Assembly: GCF_002806975.1 (NCBI RefSeq)
Contig: NZ_NIHD01000010.1
Location: 1 to 64,000 of the forward strand
Origin: Marinobacter aromaticivorans
Lineage (GTDB): Bacteria; Pseudomonadota; Gammaproteobacteria; Pseudomonadales; Oleiphilaceae
Length of the DNA: 64,000 nucleotides
Direction of reading: 5' to 3'
A program made the position numbers and the translations under genes. Shown in pieces: positions 18,830 to 27,568 of the stretch. Below the pieces are notes generated by a model that was not told the DNA's origin, did not search any database, and was given only the letters and a program-made list of their open reading frames with translations. Every line of letters starts with the position of its first letter. Positions within the stretch are counted from its first letter, which is position 1.

Positions 18830-19948
18830 TCATGTTTTCTGATTACCCTCTCCTATGGGCTGACCAATCCGTGTTGTTGCCGCGGGCGTTTTTTCAAACT
18901 TGATCGGAAACCCAATCTGCCTCTGCAACGTTCCATCCCCCCGATCAACCCCAATCACCATATCCCTGGCTTTCAGTTGCGGGTGCTCAGCCGCTTCCGC
19001 AATGGTCAGCACCGGTTCCACACAGGCATCCACATCGGCAAAAATTTCCTGCCATTGCGCCAGTGTTTTCTGCTTTATTTTTTCACTGAGCGCAGCTTTA
19101 AGCGCCTTCTGGTGCTCCGGGTTCTGGCTCAGGGCCAGGCTCTTCATCTCAGGCAACTCAAGAAGGTCACACAGCCTTGCGGAGAACTGGGGTTCCAGGC
19201 TGCCTACGGAGAGCCAGCGTTTGTCCTGGGTCTGGTAGTAATCGTAAAAAGACCCACCGTTCAGCAGGCTGGTTTCCGGCCTCTGTTCCTGGCCTCCCGC
19301 CAGGCAGGCTGCGCCGGCCATGCCATTAAGCGCAAAGGCGGCGTCGGTCATGCTGATGTCAACAAACTGCCCTTCTCCCGTCTGCTGCCGATGGATCACG
19401 GCGGCGAGTATGCCCATCACTGCGTGGTGGGAGCCACCCGCTACGTCAGCTATCTGGATGCCCATGGGGGGCGGGCCACTCTCGGCGCGGCCGCAGTGGC
19501 TGCTGACTCCGGCAAGGGAAAGGTAGTTTATGTCGTGCCCGGCACGGTCTTTGTAGGGGCCGGTCTGGCCGTAACCGGTGATGGCGCAGTAGATGAGCCC
19601 GGGGTTGACGGCCTTCAGGGTTTCATAGCCAATGCCCAGCCGGTCCATCACGCCCGGGCGAAACTGTTCGATCACTATGTCGTAATCCCTGACCAGTTCC
19701 AGGATCTTCTCTTTGCTGCCTTCCTTCTTCAGATTCAGTGCCAGCGATTGCTTGCCCCGGTTCAGGAACCCGTGGGCTGTACTCACACCTGCATCGTGGG
19801 GCGGCATTACGCGGGTAAGGTCCACCCTGTCTGGCGCTTCCACCCTTAACACCTCCGCGCCCATGTCTGCCAAAAGCATGGTAGCGTAGGGCCCCGGCAG
19901 CAGGGTGCTGAAATCCAGTATCTTCATCGAGGTCAAAGGACCCGCCAT
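18830..19948 (-). CDS. CaiB/BaiF family III CoA-transferase (alpha-methylacyl-CoA racemase-like)
   Basis: 372 residues. The N-terminus MKILDFSTLLPGPYATMLLADMGAEVLRVE-type block is typical of the family. The segment GHDINYLSLAG near 125-135 resembles the His-containing active-site loop of alpha-methylacyl-CoA racemase, and FVDISMTDA follows. Such enzymes epimerise or transfer CoA on branched acyl-CoAs. The start at 19948 is chosen over a longer reading frame because AAGGAG lies 7 bases upstream and family proteins begin here. Divergent from the AraC regulator, which may control it. Confidence 0.88.
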   Translation of the reverse strand: MAGPLTSMKILDFSTLLPGPYATMLLADMGAEVLRVEAPDRVDLTRVMPPHDAGVSTAHGFLNRGKQSLALNLKKEGSKEKILELVRDYDIVIEQFRPGVMDRLGIGYETLKAVNPGLIYCAITGYGQTGPYKDRAGHDINYLSLAGVSSHCGRAESGPPPMGIQIADVAGGSHHAVMGILAAVIHRQQTGEGQFVDISMTDAAFALNGMAGAACLAGGQEQRPETSLLNGGSFYDYYQTQDKRWLSVGSLEPQFSARLCDLLELPEMKSLALSQNPEHQKALKAALSEKIKQKTLAQWQEIFADVDACVEPVLTIAEAAEHPQLKARDMVIGVDRGDGTLQRQIGFPIKFEKTPAATTRIGQPIGEGNQKT

Positions 19949-20118
19949 AATATTCTCCTTGCTGGTAACAGGTTGTTCTGCTTGTTTATCCGTTCCATGC
20001 TGCACGGTTTTGCAGTTGGCGCCAACTGTCTGTTGCGCCATTAACATTGGCCTTTTCTTACAGGCACTCCGGTTGCATTGTGGCTTGGGGGTTTTATGAT
20101 AGGTCTCGTTTTCATGAT

Positions 20119-21150
20119 ATGGCGAATTCGATGTCTGATCTGACGGTTTCACGGCACTTTGTGCAGGCCGCCCTGGCTGGTGCAGAAAATCTGGGATTTG
20201 ATACCAGGCAAATGCTGCGGGAAGCCGGTATATCCCCTGATCTTCTACGTATCGAGATGGCCAGGGTAAGCAGCGACCAGTTCAGCCTGTTAATGCAGAT
20301 AATCTGGAACCGCATGGACGATGAATGCATGGGCATGGGGCCAAGGCGCGTGCGCACAGGCACCTTTGCCACCATGTGTGCCCTGGTGATCGATTGCCCA
20401 ACCCTGGAAGCGGTTTACCGCCGCGCTTACCAGTTTTCCCGCCTGTTTGAGCCCATGGTGACCATGAAACTGGAAACCGACGGCGCGAAAGCGCGCCTAG
20501 TCAAGCACATTGAAGGCGAGATTCACGACCCCCATCACTTTATGCAGGAAAGCCTGCTGGTTATCTGGCATCGCCTGGGCAGCTGGCTTGTGGGGCAACC
20601 GGTGGAACTGGAGAAAGCACAGTTCGACTACTCGAGACCGCCCCATGGCGATGAGTACCGGCAAATTTTTCACTGCCCCCTGGAGTTTGAATCCGACTGC
20701 ACGGCTTTAACGTTCGACAAGCGGTTTCTGTCTGCTCCGGTTATCCGTGACAAACCGGAAATGCTGCAGTTTCTGCAGACCTCACCAGCTGATCTGCTGT
20801 CCCGCCCGGACGCGAGCAATACGTTTACCGGTAAAATCAGGGCGCTTATTGGCCGGGATCTGTCAAAGCCGCTGCCGGATTTTGAATGGATTGCAGCGGA
20901 ACTGCATACCAGCCCGCAAACACTCCGCCGCAGGCTGAAGCAGGAAAACACGTCGTTTCAGGAGATCAAGGATCTACTGCGCAGGGATATGGCCATTTAC
21001 TTCCTCGGACGACAGGAACTGTCGATTAACGACATTGCGGCGAAAGTAGGGTTCACGGAACCCTCAACGTTCCACCGGGCTTTCAAAAAATGGACCGGCG
21101 TTACCCCGGGCGCCTACCGGGAAGGCGAGCGGGGTAACCTGAGGCACTAG
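20119..21150 (+). CDS. AraC-family transcriptional regulator
   Basis: About 343 residues. The N-terminal two thirds match the arabinose-binding-like domain of the AraC type found with lipid and fatty-acid genes (OruR/ArgR-like); the C-terminus has two HTH motifs, with WIAAELHTSPQTLRRRLKQ and SINDIAAKVGFTEPSTFHRAF followed by WTGVTPGAYR. It is divergent from the CoA-transferase gene and is a good candidate for its regulator. No clear Shine-Dalgarno was found; an ATG at 20131 is an alternative start. Confidence 0.9.
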   Translation: MANSMSDLTVSRHFVQAALAGAENLGFDTRQMLREAGISPDLLRIEMARVSSDQFSLLMQIIWNRMDDECMGMGPRRVRTGTFATMCALVIDCPTLEAVYRRAYQFSRLFEPMVTMKLETDGAKARLVKHIEGEIHDPHHFMQESLLVIWHRLGSWLVGQPVELEKAQFDYSRPPHGDEYRQIFHCPLEFESDCTALTFDKRFLSAPVIRDKPEMLQFLQTSPADLLSRPDASNTFTGKIRALIGRDLSKPLPDFEWIAAELHTSPQTLRRRLKQENTSFQEIKDLLRRDMAIYFLGRQELSINDIAAKVGFTEPSTFHRAFKKWTGVTPGAYREGERGNLRH

Positions 21151-22025
21151 GAACCCGAAGGGGCCTGCAATTTGCGGATAAGCTTTCCAAGAGTCTGCGC
21201 CACTTCTTCCACCTGGCTTCGATTTGGCGAGAGCTGAAACAAACGCGAGCCATCCCGTGGATCGTAAACCCAACAGGTCGCAATTGCCGGCTCACAGCCC
21301 CATTCTACCTGGGGGTTCACTCCGAAAACGGGAATCTGATCGGTTGTGCGTGTTGCACCACCGGAGCTGTTACGTCGAATCTCCTGAATGGAAATGGCGT
21401 CGTTGCCGGCGCTCAGGCGATATTCAATATCCGCAGGGCGGTCAAGCCTGACCACAGACTGATCCTGTCGCCAACCGGCAAGCCCCAACAGACTGTTGAG
21501 GTGCAGAACCAGAGCCTCACGATCGGAGTCTGCAAGATACAGTTTGCGCAAAGAGGCAAGTTGCTGGTCTCCAACCGGCTCAATAACGGCGATCCTGGTT
21601 CCTTCACCGTTTTGTGGTGTACGGGCTTTTTCGGCTCTCGCCCGTTCAATATCGGTAATCAGTTTCAGAGCATTCTGGTAATGACTGCCTTCAGCGCCGG
21701 CTTTGGTTACGTATGCTTCCAGCGCAGCCTGGGCTTCATTCAAGTGGGACGACTGCAGCATCACCTGGCCACGATAAAAGTAGTAATCAACGGGCTTTTC
21801 TGCCTCCAGGCGCTGCAACCGGTTGAGGTATTCACCGGCCTCACCCCAGCTTTCAGACGATACGGCTTCTTCTATTGCAAGCATCAGCCGACGGGCCTCA
21901 TGCTCCGGTGCCAGTGCAGCAGCCTGCCCGGCAAACAGTGCGGAGGCGACAATCGCCACTCTGGCCAACCGGGGGGCCTTTAACACCCATGCCGGTAAAC
22001 GATTTTTCCCAACACATACTGCCAT
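21147..22025 (-). CDS. Predicted periplasmic protein, TPR-like, unknown function
   Basis: 292 residues from ATG 22025 (AGGAG 9 bases upstream; the GTG at 22034 overlaps that site). A signal peptide ends near ALFAGQAAALA. The next ~90 residues have helical pairs with DYYFYRGQVMLQSSHLNEAQAALEAYV, resembling a tetratricopeptide unit. The C-terminal half is a mixed domain with two Cys in WGCEPAIATCW that may form a disulfide. It follows rmuC on the same strand and its start region overlaps the rmuC stop, so the two are probably co-transcribed. Confidence 0.7.
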   Translation of the reverse strand: MAVCVGKNRLPAWVLKAPRLARVAIVASALFAGQAAALAPEHEARRLMLAIEEAVSSESWGEAGEYLNRLQRLEAEKPVDYYFYRGQVMLQSSHLNEAQAALEAYVTKAGAEGSHYQNALKLITDIERARAEKARTPQNGEGTRIAVIEPVGDQQLASLRKLYLADSDREALVLHLNSLLGLAGWRQDQSVVRLDRPADIEYRLSAGNDAISIQEIRRNSSGGATRTTDQIPVFGVNPQVEWGCEPAIATCWVYDPRDGSRLFQLSPNRSQVEEVAQTLGKLIRKLQAPSGS

Positions 22026-22030
22026 GACAC

Positions 22031-23422
22031 TCACTCCTGATCGTTATCTGCGCTCACTGCCTGGTCTTCCGAATCCACTTCTGCCTGATCGGTTATGGCT
22101 TTCGGCAGTTCTTTTTTTACTCTCACGCCAAGTTCAACAAACCGGTTAGCCTGGGAAATAAGATTGCCCCGGCCCCTGGTCAGCGTATTCATGGCAGAAT
22201 CGTAGGTAACCTGTGCCGTCTGGAGTTGCCCGCCAAGGCGCTCCATGGCCTCCACAAACACCCTCAGTTTGTCATAAACAGCGCCAGCACGTTCTGCTAT
22301 CAGGCGTGCGTTCTGGCTCTGGCGCTCATATCGCCAGATATTTTCAATTGTGCGCAAGGTTGCCAGCAACGTAGTAGGTGTTACTACAATAATCTTTCGC
22401 TCAAAGGCTTCTGCGAAAAGGTTCTCGTCCTGTTGAAATGCCGCCACAAAGGCCGGTTCTATGGGCATGAAAAGCAAAACAAAGTCAGGAGAATGCAAAC
22501 CGCCCAACCGGCTGTAATCTTTCTCGCTCAACGTGCGAATGTGGCTTCGAACCGCTTCAACATGATTTTTCAAGGCCTCTTCGCGGGTAGTGTCTTCTTC
22601 CTCGATAACCCATTTCTGGTAAGCGAGCAACGACACCTTGGAATCAATCACCAGATTACGGCTATCCGGCAGATGCACAACCACATCCGGCCGGAGCAAC
22701 TGGCTATCTGCATCCCGATAGCTGCCCTGGGTTTCGTATTCCACCCCCTTACGTAAACCGGATTTTTCCAGAACCCGCTCAAGGATAAGCTCACCCCAGT
22801 TGCCCTGGATTTTTTTATCGCCCTTGAGGGCCCGGGTCAGGTTGGCGGCTTCTTCTGTGATCTGCCGGTTAAGGTCCTGAAGCGACTTGATCTCGCTACG
22901 AAGAGCCTGCCGGTCCCGGGTTTCGGTGGTGTACACGTCTTCCACCCGTTTCCGGAAGTCCTGCAGCTGATCTCTGAAGGGGTTGAGCAGGGTATCGAGG
23001 CTTGTGCGGGTCTGCTGGGTGAAGCGTTCACTTTTCTGGTCAAAAATCCGGTTGGCGAGGTTTTCAAACTCCTGTTTCAGAGCATCCCGGTTGCGCTCCA
23101 GCAGAGCCAGCTTCTCAGCGGCAGAGCGCCGCTCTTCTTTCAGCATAACCTGCTGCCCCCTCATTACCGCCCGGGTTTCGCTCAACTCGGTTGCGAGTTC
23201 GTCAATCTTTGAACGCTGATAATCGCGCTCATTTAACAGCTCTTCGATGCGCCGGCTGTGAGCCGCCAGTTCAGACTGCAGGCCTGCAGCGCGGCTGTTA
23301 GCCCCTGCCTTTGTTAAAAACACCGCAACAAAAACCACAGTTGCCAACAGAAGGGTCGCCAATGCCGCCACCAATTCGGGCCGGGACACTACAAATTCGC
23401 TGATGGCCTCAGGCACAAACAA
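22031..23422 (-). CDS. rmuC: DNA recombination protein RmuC
   Basis: 463 residues. An N-terminal membrane helix (about 17-38), a long coiled coil (about 45-130), then the RmuC nuclease-like domain with KIQGNWGELILERVLEKSGL, DVVVHLPDSRNLVIDSKVSL and ERKIIVVTPTTLLATLRTI. RmuC limits inversions at short inverted repeats in E. coli and is now linked to nuclease activity and genome defence. The stop region overlaps the start region of the next gene. Confidence 0.95.
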   Translation of the reverse strand: MFVPEAISEFVVSRPELVAALATLLLATVVFVAVFLTKAGANSRAAGLQSELAAHSRRIEELLNERDYQRSKIDELATELSETRAVMRGQQVMLKEERRSAAEKLALLERNRDALKQEFENLANRIFDQKSERFTQQTRTSLDTLLNPFRDQLQDFRKRVEDVYTTETRDRQALRSEIKSLQDLNRQITEEAANLTRALKGDKKIQGNWGELILERVLEKSGLRKGVEYETQGSYRDADSQLLRPDVVVHLPDSRNLVIDSKVSLLAYQKWVIEEEDTTREEALKNHVEAVRSHIRTLSEKDYSRLGGLHSPDFVLLFMPIEPAFVAAFQQDENLFAEAFERKIIVVTPTTLLATLRTIENIWRYERQSQNARLIAERAGAVYDKLRVFVEAMERLGGQLQTAQVTYDSAMNTLTRGRGNLISQANRFVELGVRVKKELPKAITDQAEVDSEDQAVSADNDQE

Positions 23423-23719
23423 GACTCCTTTGTTTTTTTTGCGTTCATCCGGATTAACGTGAGCTTACACACACATTACATTCTATCGGAACATACCGGC
23501 CTTTTCTTTGCCGCTTTTTGCACTGGAACCCACGCACAGCGCGTATCACGACTGATTGGCAAATTGGTAATGCCGCTGAATCCAGCTCTGGACGCACAAC
23601 GTAATATCCATTAGAAGTGTAGTAGTGAGTAGAAGTGTAATAGCAAGCGTGCCACTAATAGCATTGCCATTTTTTAAAACGGCTTCGAAGCCGACACTGG
23701 ACCAATACGGGCAAACACA
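23423..23719. other. Gap between rmuC and a small unknown gene
   Basis: No gene seen. Near 23610-23642 an imperfect direct repeat of TAGAAGTGTA occurs twice, about 23 bases apart. The divergent promoters for rmuC and the plus-strand gene should lie here but are not convincingly recognisable. Confidence 0.35.
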
Positions 23720-24097
23720 ATGCTGAAAGAATTCTGGCGAAAGCTGGGCACAGAGTTTCGTGACACCAACTGCGCCGCCAATGAGTGTCGGGAAAGCATG
23801 CCCGGAGATTATGGCTCAGGTGAATTCCGCATTCTCCCTCACATTACCCATACCGGTGAATTTCATCTTGAACGCCTGACATCGCTGCTCAAGCACCGTT
23901 ACGGTAAACAGCCCCCGGGTTCGGACACACCCTGCAGTGACGATGCTGTGCGCGATATGATCATGTTTGCCGCCCGTGTTCAGGACCAGGACATTCAAAG
24001 AGAGCTGCTGCTTTTTTATCTGAACTGCTCACCGATAATCCAGGAATACCTGCGATCCGATGAGATTCTTGGCACCAGTCACCTTTTCCCGCGCTGA
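23720..24097 (+). CDS. Small protein of unknown function
   Basis: 125 residues, not recognised. The middle is predicted helical, with LERLTSLLKHRYG and DAVRDMIMFAARVQDQDIQRELLLFYL; four Cys are scattered and no signal peptide or membrane helix is visible. It precedes the retropepsin-like operon but a 173-base gap argues for separate transcription. Base composition is like the neighbours, so it is probably a real host gene. Confidence 0.6.
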   Translation: MLKEFWRKLGTEFRDTNCAANECRESMPGDYGSGEFRILPHITHTGEFHLERLTSLLKHRYGKQPPGSDTPCSDDAVRDMIMFAARVQDQDIQRELLLFYLNCSPIIQEYLRSDEILGTSHLFPR

Positions 24098-24270
24098 GCC
24101 CTCTCAGGAGTGGGCAAGTCCTGTGCCTGGCAAGCAGCCCCTTAACCAACCGTAAAGTAAATACACACGTCAGTTGTTGTATACTCCGGCTCCGGACATT
24201 TTTGATGTAAACTTTCAGGCAGCCACATTCCTATCCATGTATGTGGCCGGCAACCGGTTCAGGGGTATTC

Positions 24271-25074
24271 ATGGGTTCTAAACGATTGCGAGCTGGTCTG
24301 CCGGCATTTTCCGTTGTGGTACTGGCAGGCGCTGTTCTGCTGGCGGGGTGCTCGGCAGACAGGTACTTTATGGTTCCCAAATCCGATCTGAGTGAACTTG
24401 GCGCCTCGGTGCAAAGTCAGCGTGCAACGCTCGTGACCATGGAAAACAACGCTACGGTTCGGCATGAAAAGATTCTGGAACATAATGAAGCTGCAACACA
24501 GAAAGTACTGGAGGCCATTGCAACTCAGGTAGAGAAACCCTCTTGCCCCCCGGTCCCTGCGCAAACAACCTGCCCTGCTTCGGAGACATCAAAAGGCCGG
24601 GCCGACCGGCTGAAGGGTAAAGTGATTGTTGGTGAAGTAGAAAATTTTTATCTGGCAGGCCCGGGGCTGATCTACAAGGCGCGAATTGACAGCGGTGCGG
24701 AAACATCCTCCATTGACGCCCGTAACATTACCCGTTTTGAGCGCGATGGCCGCAACTGGGTTCGCTTCGATGTTCCGGTGCCTGGCACCGACGAGCTCGT
24801 AACTCTTGAAAAAGAAATATCCCGCCGCGTAAAGGTAATTCAGGCCAGTGCAGACGAGGCCGAGAGGCGCGTTGTTGTTGAGCTTCAGTTTTCCATCGGC
24901 GATCACCAGCAAGTGGCAGAATTCACTCTGGCAGACCGGAGCAATCTTTCCTATCAGGCTCTCATTGGCCGTAACATACTCCGGGACGTCATGCTGATTG
25001 ATGTCGGCAAGGAATATGCCACGGAACTGCCCGAATCCATCCGCGCGGGCAATAATAACGGGGAGAAACAGTGA
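24271..25074 (+). CDS. RimK/ATP-grasp-associated retropepsin-like lipoprotein (putative ATP-dependent zinc protease family)
   Basis: 267 residues. ATG at 24271 has AGGGGT five bases upstream; the N-terminus is a lipoprotein signal with lipobox LLAGC. A coiled region follows, then a C-terminal domain with YKARIDSGAETSSIDA, the aspartic-protease-like DSGA turn of the PF05618 family, and LIGRNILRDVMLIDVG. The domain resembles retropepsins more than metalloproteases despite its database name. First of three tightly linked genes with the transglutaminase-7TM and ATP-grasp proteins; a predicted peptide-ligation or peptide-processing system. Confidence 0.85.
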   Translation: MGSKRLRAGLPAFSVVVLAGAVLLAGCSADRYFMVPKSDLSELGASVQSQRATLVTMENNATVRHEKILEHNEAATQKVLEAIATQVEKPSCPPVPAQTTCPASETSKGRADRLKGKVIVGEVENFYLAGPGLIYKARIDSGAETSSIDARNITRFERDGRNWVRFDVPVPGTDELVTLEKEISRRVKVIQASADEAERRVVVELQFSIGDHQQVAEFTLADRSNLSYQALIGRNILRDVMLIDVGKEYATELPESIRAGNNNGEKQ

Positions 25075-26588
25075 ACAGCCCCTCGCGCTTACCCTTCTAT
25101 ATCGCTGTTTTTCTCCTTATCTCAGCCGGCATTTCACTGGCCGTATGGCGACACATTGAACTGGGAATTCCCTGGCTCACCGGCGAGCAGCGCCCGGTCT
25201 GGATGGTAGAGGCACGGGTTGATTTTAACGGCACGGGTGAACCTGTTGTAGCGAGCCTCAACGTTCCCGAACAGCCACCCGGGTTCCGTATTCTCACAGA
25301 GCAGGCAGCATCACCAGGCTATGGCTTTTCAATTATTGATAAAGCCGGAAGCCGGCGGGCAGAATGGACCAAGCGCGAGGTTGCCGGCCCACAAACCCTG
25401 TATTTCAAAGCCCAGTTTATTCCGGACCCGGACGCTGAACCCAGCCCACCGGCCCAGCCACCCAAAACCAAAAGGCTGTTCTGGGAAGAGCCCGAGGCAA
25501 CCGCTGTGCGGGAGATTCTGTCCAAGGCTGAAGCACGCTCAAGCACCCCGGAAAGCATGACGAGGGAACTGATAAAGCTGATGCAGCCGGACACCCGCAT
25601 TCAGAACACCACCCTGCTGGTGTCCGGAGAAAACTATCTTCAACTGCTCGTTGACATGCTCAACCACTCCGGAATCCCTGCAAGAACGGCGGATGGCCTG
25701 AAACTTGAGGACGCTCGGCGCCGGCAACAGTTAACACCTTTTCTGCAGATATATAACGGCGAACGCTGGCTTACCCTTAACCCGAAAACGGCCGCCCAGG
25801 GGGTTCCGGAAGACTTGCTGTTGTGGCGCCAAGGCTCGGAGTCGTTGCTTGATGTGGTGGGTGGCAGCAATTCCGAGATCAGTTTCTCCATGCTCCGGCA
25901 GACCATTCCCGCTCTTCAGCTGGCGGCGATGGAAGCCGACGACAACGGCCTGGGGTTCCTGAGCTTCTACGAACTCCCGATCGAAGAGCAGAGCATGTTC
26001 CGCATGCTTCTGCTGTTACCACTTGGCGCTCTGGTCGTTGCCTTTATGCGTATTGTGATTGGCATCAGAACGTCGGGCACCTTCATGCCCGTGCTGATTG
26101 CCGTTGCGTTTGTGCAGACCACGCTGGTACCGGGGCTTATTGCATTTTTATCCGTGGTTTCCATTGGCCTGCTGATGCGCGGGTATCTCTCCAGCCTCAA
26201 CCTTCTGCTGGTGTCGCGAATTTCGGCTCTGATTATTCTGGTTATTTTCATTACGGCAGGCCTGAGTATTTTCGGTTACCAGATGGGGTTCAGTACCGGC
26301 ATGACGGTCACCTTCTTCCCCATGGTTATCATTGCCTGGACCATTGAGCGTATGTCTATCCTCTGGGAAGAAGAAGGCGGCCAGGAAGTTCTCATTCAGG
26401 GCTCCGGCAGCCTGTTTGTTGCAATCTGCGCCTATTTGCTGATGAGTGCGCCCCTGGCGGGGCATCTCACGTTCAACTTCCCGGAATTGCACTTCACCAT
26501 TCTCGGGTTGATTCTGTTGATGGGCCAATACACCGGCTACAAACTCAGCGAGCTCAGACGCTTCTCTCCAATGAAGGTCTACGACTGA
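25071..26588 (+). CDS. Inactive transglutaminase fused to seven transmembrane helices
   Basis: 505 residues starting at GTG in a GTGA overlap with the previous gene, so translation is coupled. One membrane helix near the N-terminus, a periplasmic transglutaminase-like domain (about 120-280) with the REILSKAEAR and DMLNHSGIPARTADGL segments but no visible catalytic Cys-His-Asp triad, and seven hydrophobic segments from about 305 to 490. This matches the known transglut_i_TM/7TM_transglut pair. It probably acts as the membrane-bound sensor or scaffold of the system. Confidence 0.87.
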   Translation: MNSPSRLPFYIAVFLLISAGISLAVWRHIELGIPWLTGEQRPVWMVEARVDFNGTGEPVVASLNVPEQPPGFRILTEQAASPGYGFSIIDKAGSRRAEWTKREVAGPQTLYFKAQFIPDPDAEPSPPAQPPKTKRLFWEEPEATAVREILSKAEARSSTPESMTRELIKLMQPDTRIQNTTLLVSGENYLQLLVDMLNHSGIPARTADGLKLEDARRRQQLTPFLQIYNGERWLTLNPKTAAQGVPEDLLLWRQGSESLLDVVGGSNSEISFSMLRQTIPALQLAAMEADDNGLGFLSFYELPIEEQSMFRMLLLLPLGALVVAFMRIVIGIRTSGTFMPVLIAVAFVQTTLVPGLIAFLSVVSIGLLMRGYLSSLNLLLVSRISALIILVIFITAGLSIFGYQMGFSTGMTVTFFPMVIIAWTIERMSILWEEEGGQEVLIQGSGSLFVAICAYLLMSAPLAGHLTFNFPELHFTILGLILLMGQYTGYKLSELRRFSPMKVYD

Positions 26589-26589
26589 C

Positions 26590-27537
26590 ATGGACTGGAT
26601 CTCTCCACGCGTACTGAACCGGCTGGGCATGCTGAACATGAACCGGCGCAATGTGGACTATATCGCCCGTTACAACGAGCGTTCGTCTTACCCGCTGGTG
26701 GATAACAAACTTAAAACAAAGCTGGTGGTTGCCGAATATGGGGTAAAAACCCCGAGGCTATTGCAGGTTGTAAGGCACCAACATGAAATTTCCCGTTTCA
26801 GGGAAATGGCCGAAGAACTTGCAGGCTTTGCCATCAAACCCGCCAAGGGCTCCGGTGGCAAAGGCATTACCGTGATCACCGGTCGTGATGAAGACTATTT
26901 CGTAAAAGCCTCGGGCGCCCGTGTGGGAGCCTCTGTGCTGGAAAGACATCTCACAAACATTCTCGCCGGGCTCTACTCCCTGGCCGGTACACCGGATGTT
27001 GCCATTGTTGAAAACCTGGTGGAATCCGATCCGTCACTGGCCCGCTATTCCTACCAGGGCGTGCCCGATATACGCATCGTTGTGTTCCAGGGTTACCCCG
27101 TTATGGCCATGCTCAGGCTTGCTACAAAGGCTTCTGACGGCAAAGCCAACCTGCATCAGGGTGCCGTAGGGGTTGGTCTGGACATCGGAACGGGCAGAAG
27201 CCTGAACGCTGTGCAGTTTAATCGCCCTATTACACTTCACCCGGACACCGGCCTGGAGCTTGAGAACATCAACATTGATGCCTGGGACGAAATGCTGGAA
27301 ATGGCGTCACGTTGCTATGAAGCAACGGGGCTGGGCTATATGGGTGTTGACCTTGTAGTAGACGCCAACGAAGGCCCATTACTGCTTGAGCTGAATGCGA
27401 GGCCCGGCCTTGCTATCCAGATGGCAAACGGTCGCGGCCTGCTGCCCAGGCTGCGCGCCGTTGAGAGCCTGAAACGCCCGCATTTCACGCCAGGTGAGCG
27501 GGCAAACTACGCGATGGAAACCTTCGCCAGGCTCTAA
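26590..27537 (+). CDS. Alpha-L-glutamate ligase-like ATP-grasp protein (RimK-related)
   Basis: 315 residues, one base after the preceding stop. ATP-grasp signatures: FAIKPAKGSGGKGITVI (about 79-95) for nucleotide binding and LLLELNARPGLAIQMANG (about 262-279) for Mg-ATP. The family ligates an amino acid, often glutamate, to an acceptor carboxylate. With the retropepsin-like and transglutaminase-7TM proteins this forms a conserved trio of unknown product. The role is inferred from conserved context. Confidence 0.88.
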   Translation: MDWISPRVLNRLGMLNMNRRNVDYIARYNERSSYPLVDNKLKTKLVVAEYGVKTPRLLQVVRHQHEISRFREMAEELAGFAIKPAKGSGGKGITVITGRDEDYFVKASGARVGASVLERHLTNILAGLYSLAGTPDVAIVENLVESDPSLARYSYQGVPDIRIVVFQGYPVMAMLRLATKASDGKANLHQGAVGVGLDIGTGRSLNAVQFNRPITLHPDTGLELENINIDAWDEMLEMASRCYEATGLGYMGVDLVVDANEGPLLLELNARPGLAIQMANGRGLLPRLRAVESLKRPHFTPGERANYAMETFARL

Positions 27538-27568
27538 GCCACTGGTCAGAGACGCTCTGCGTTGCGTA

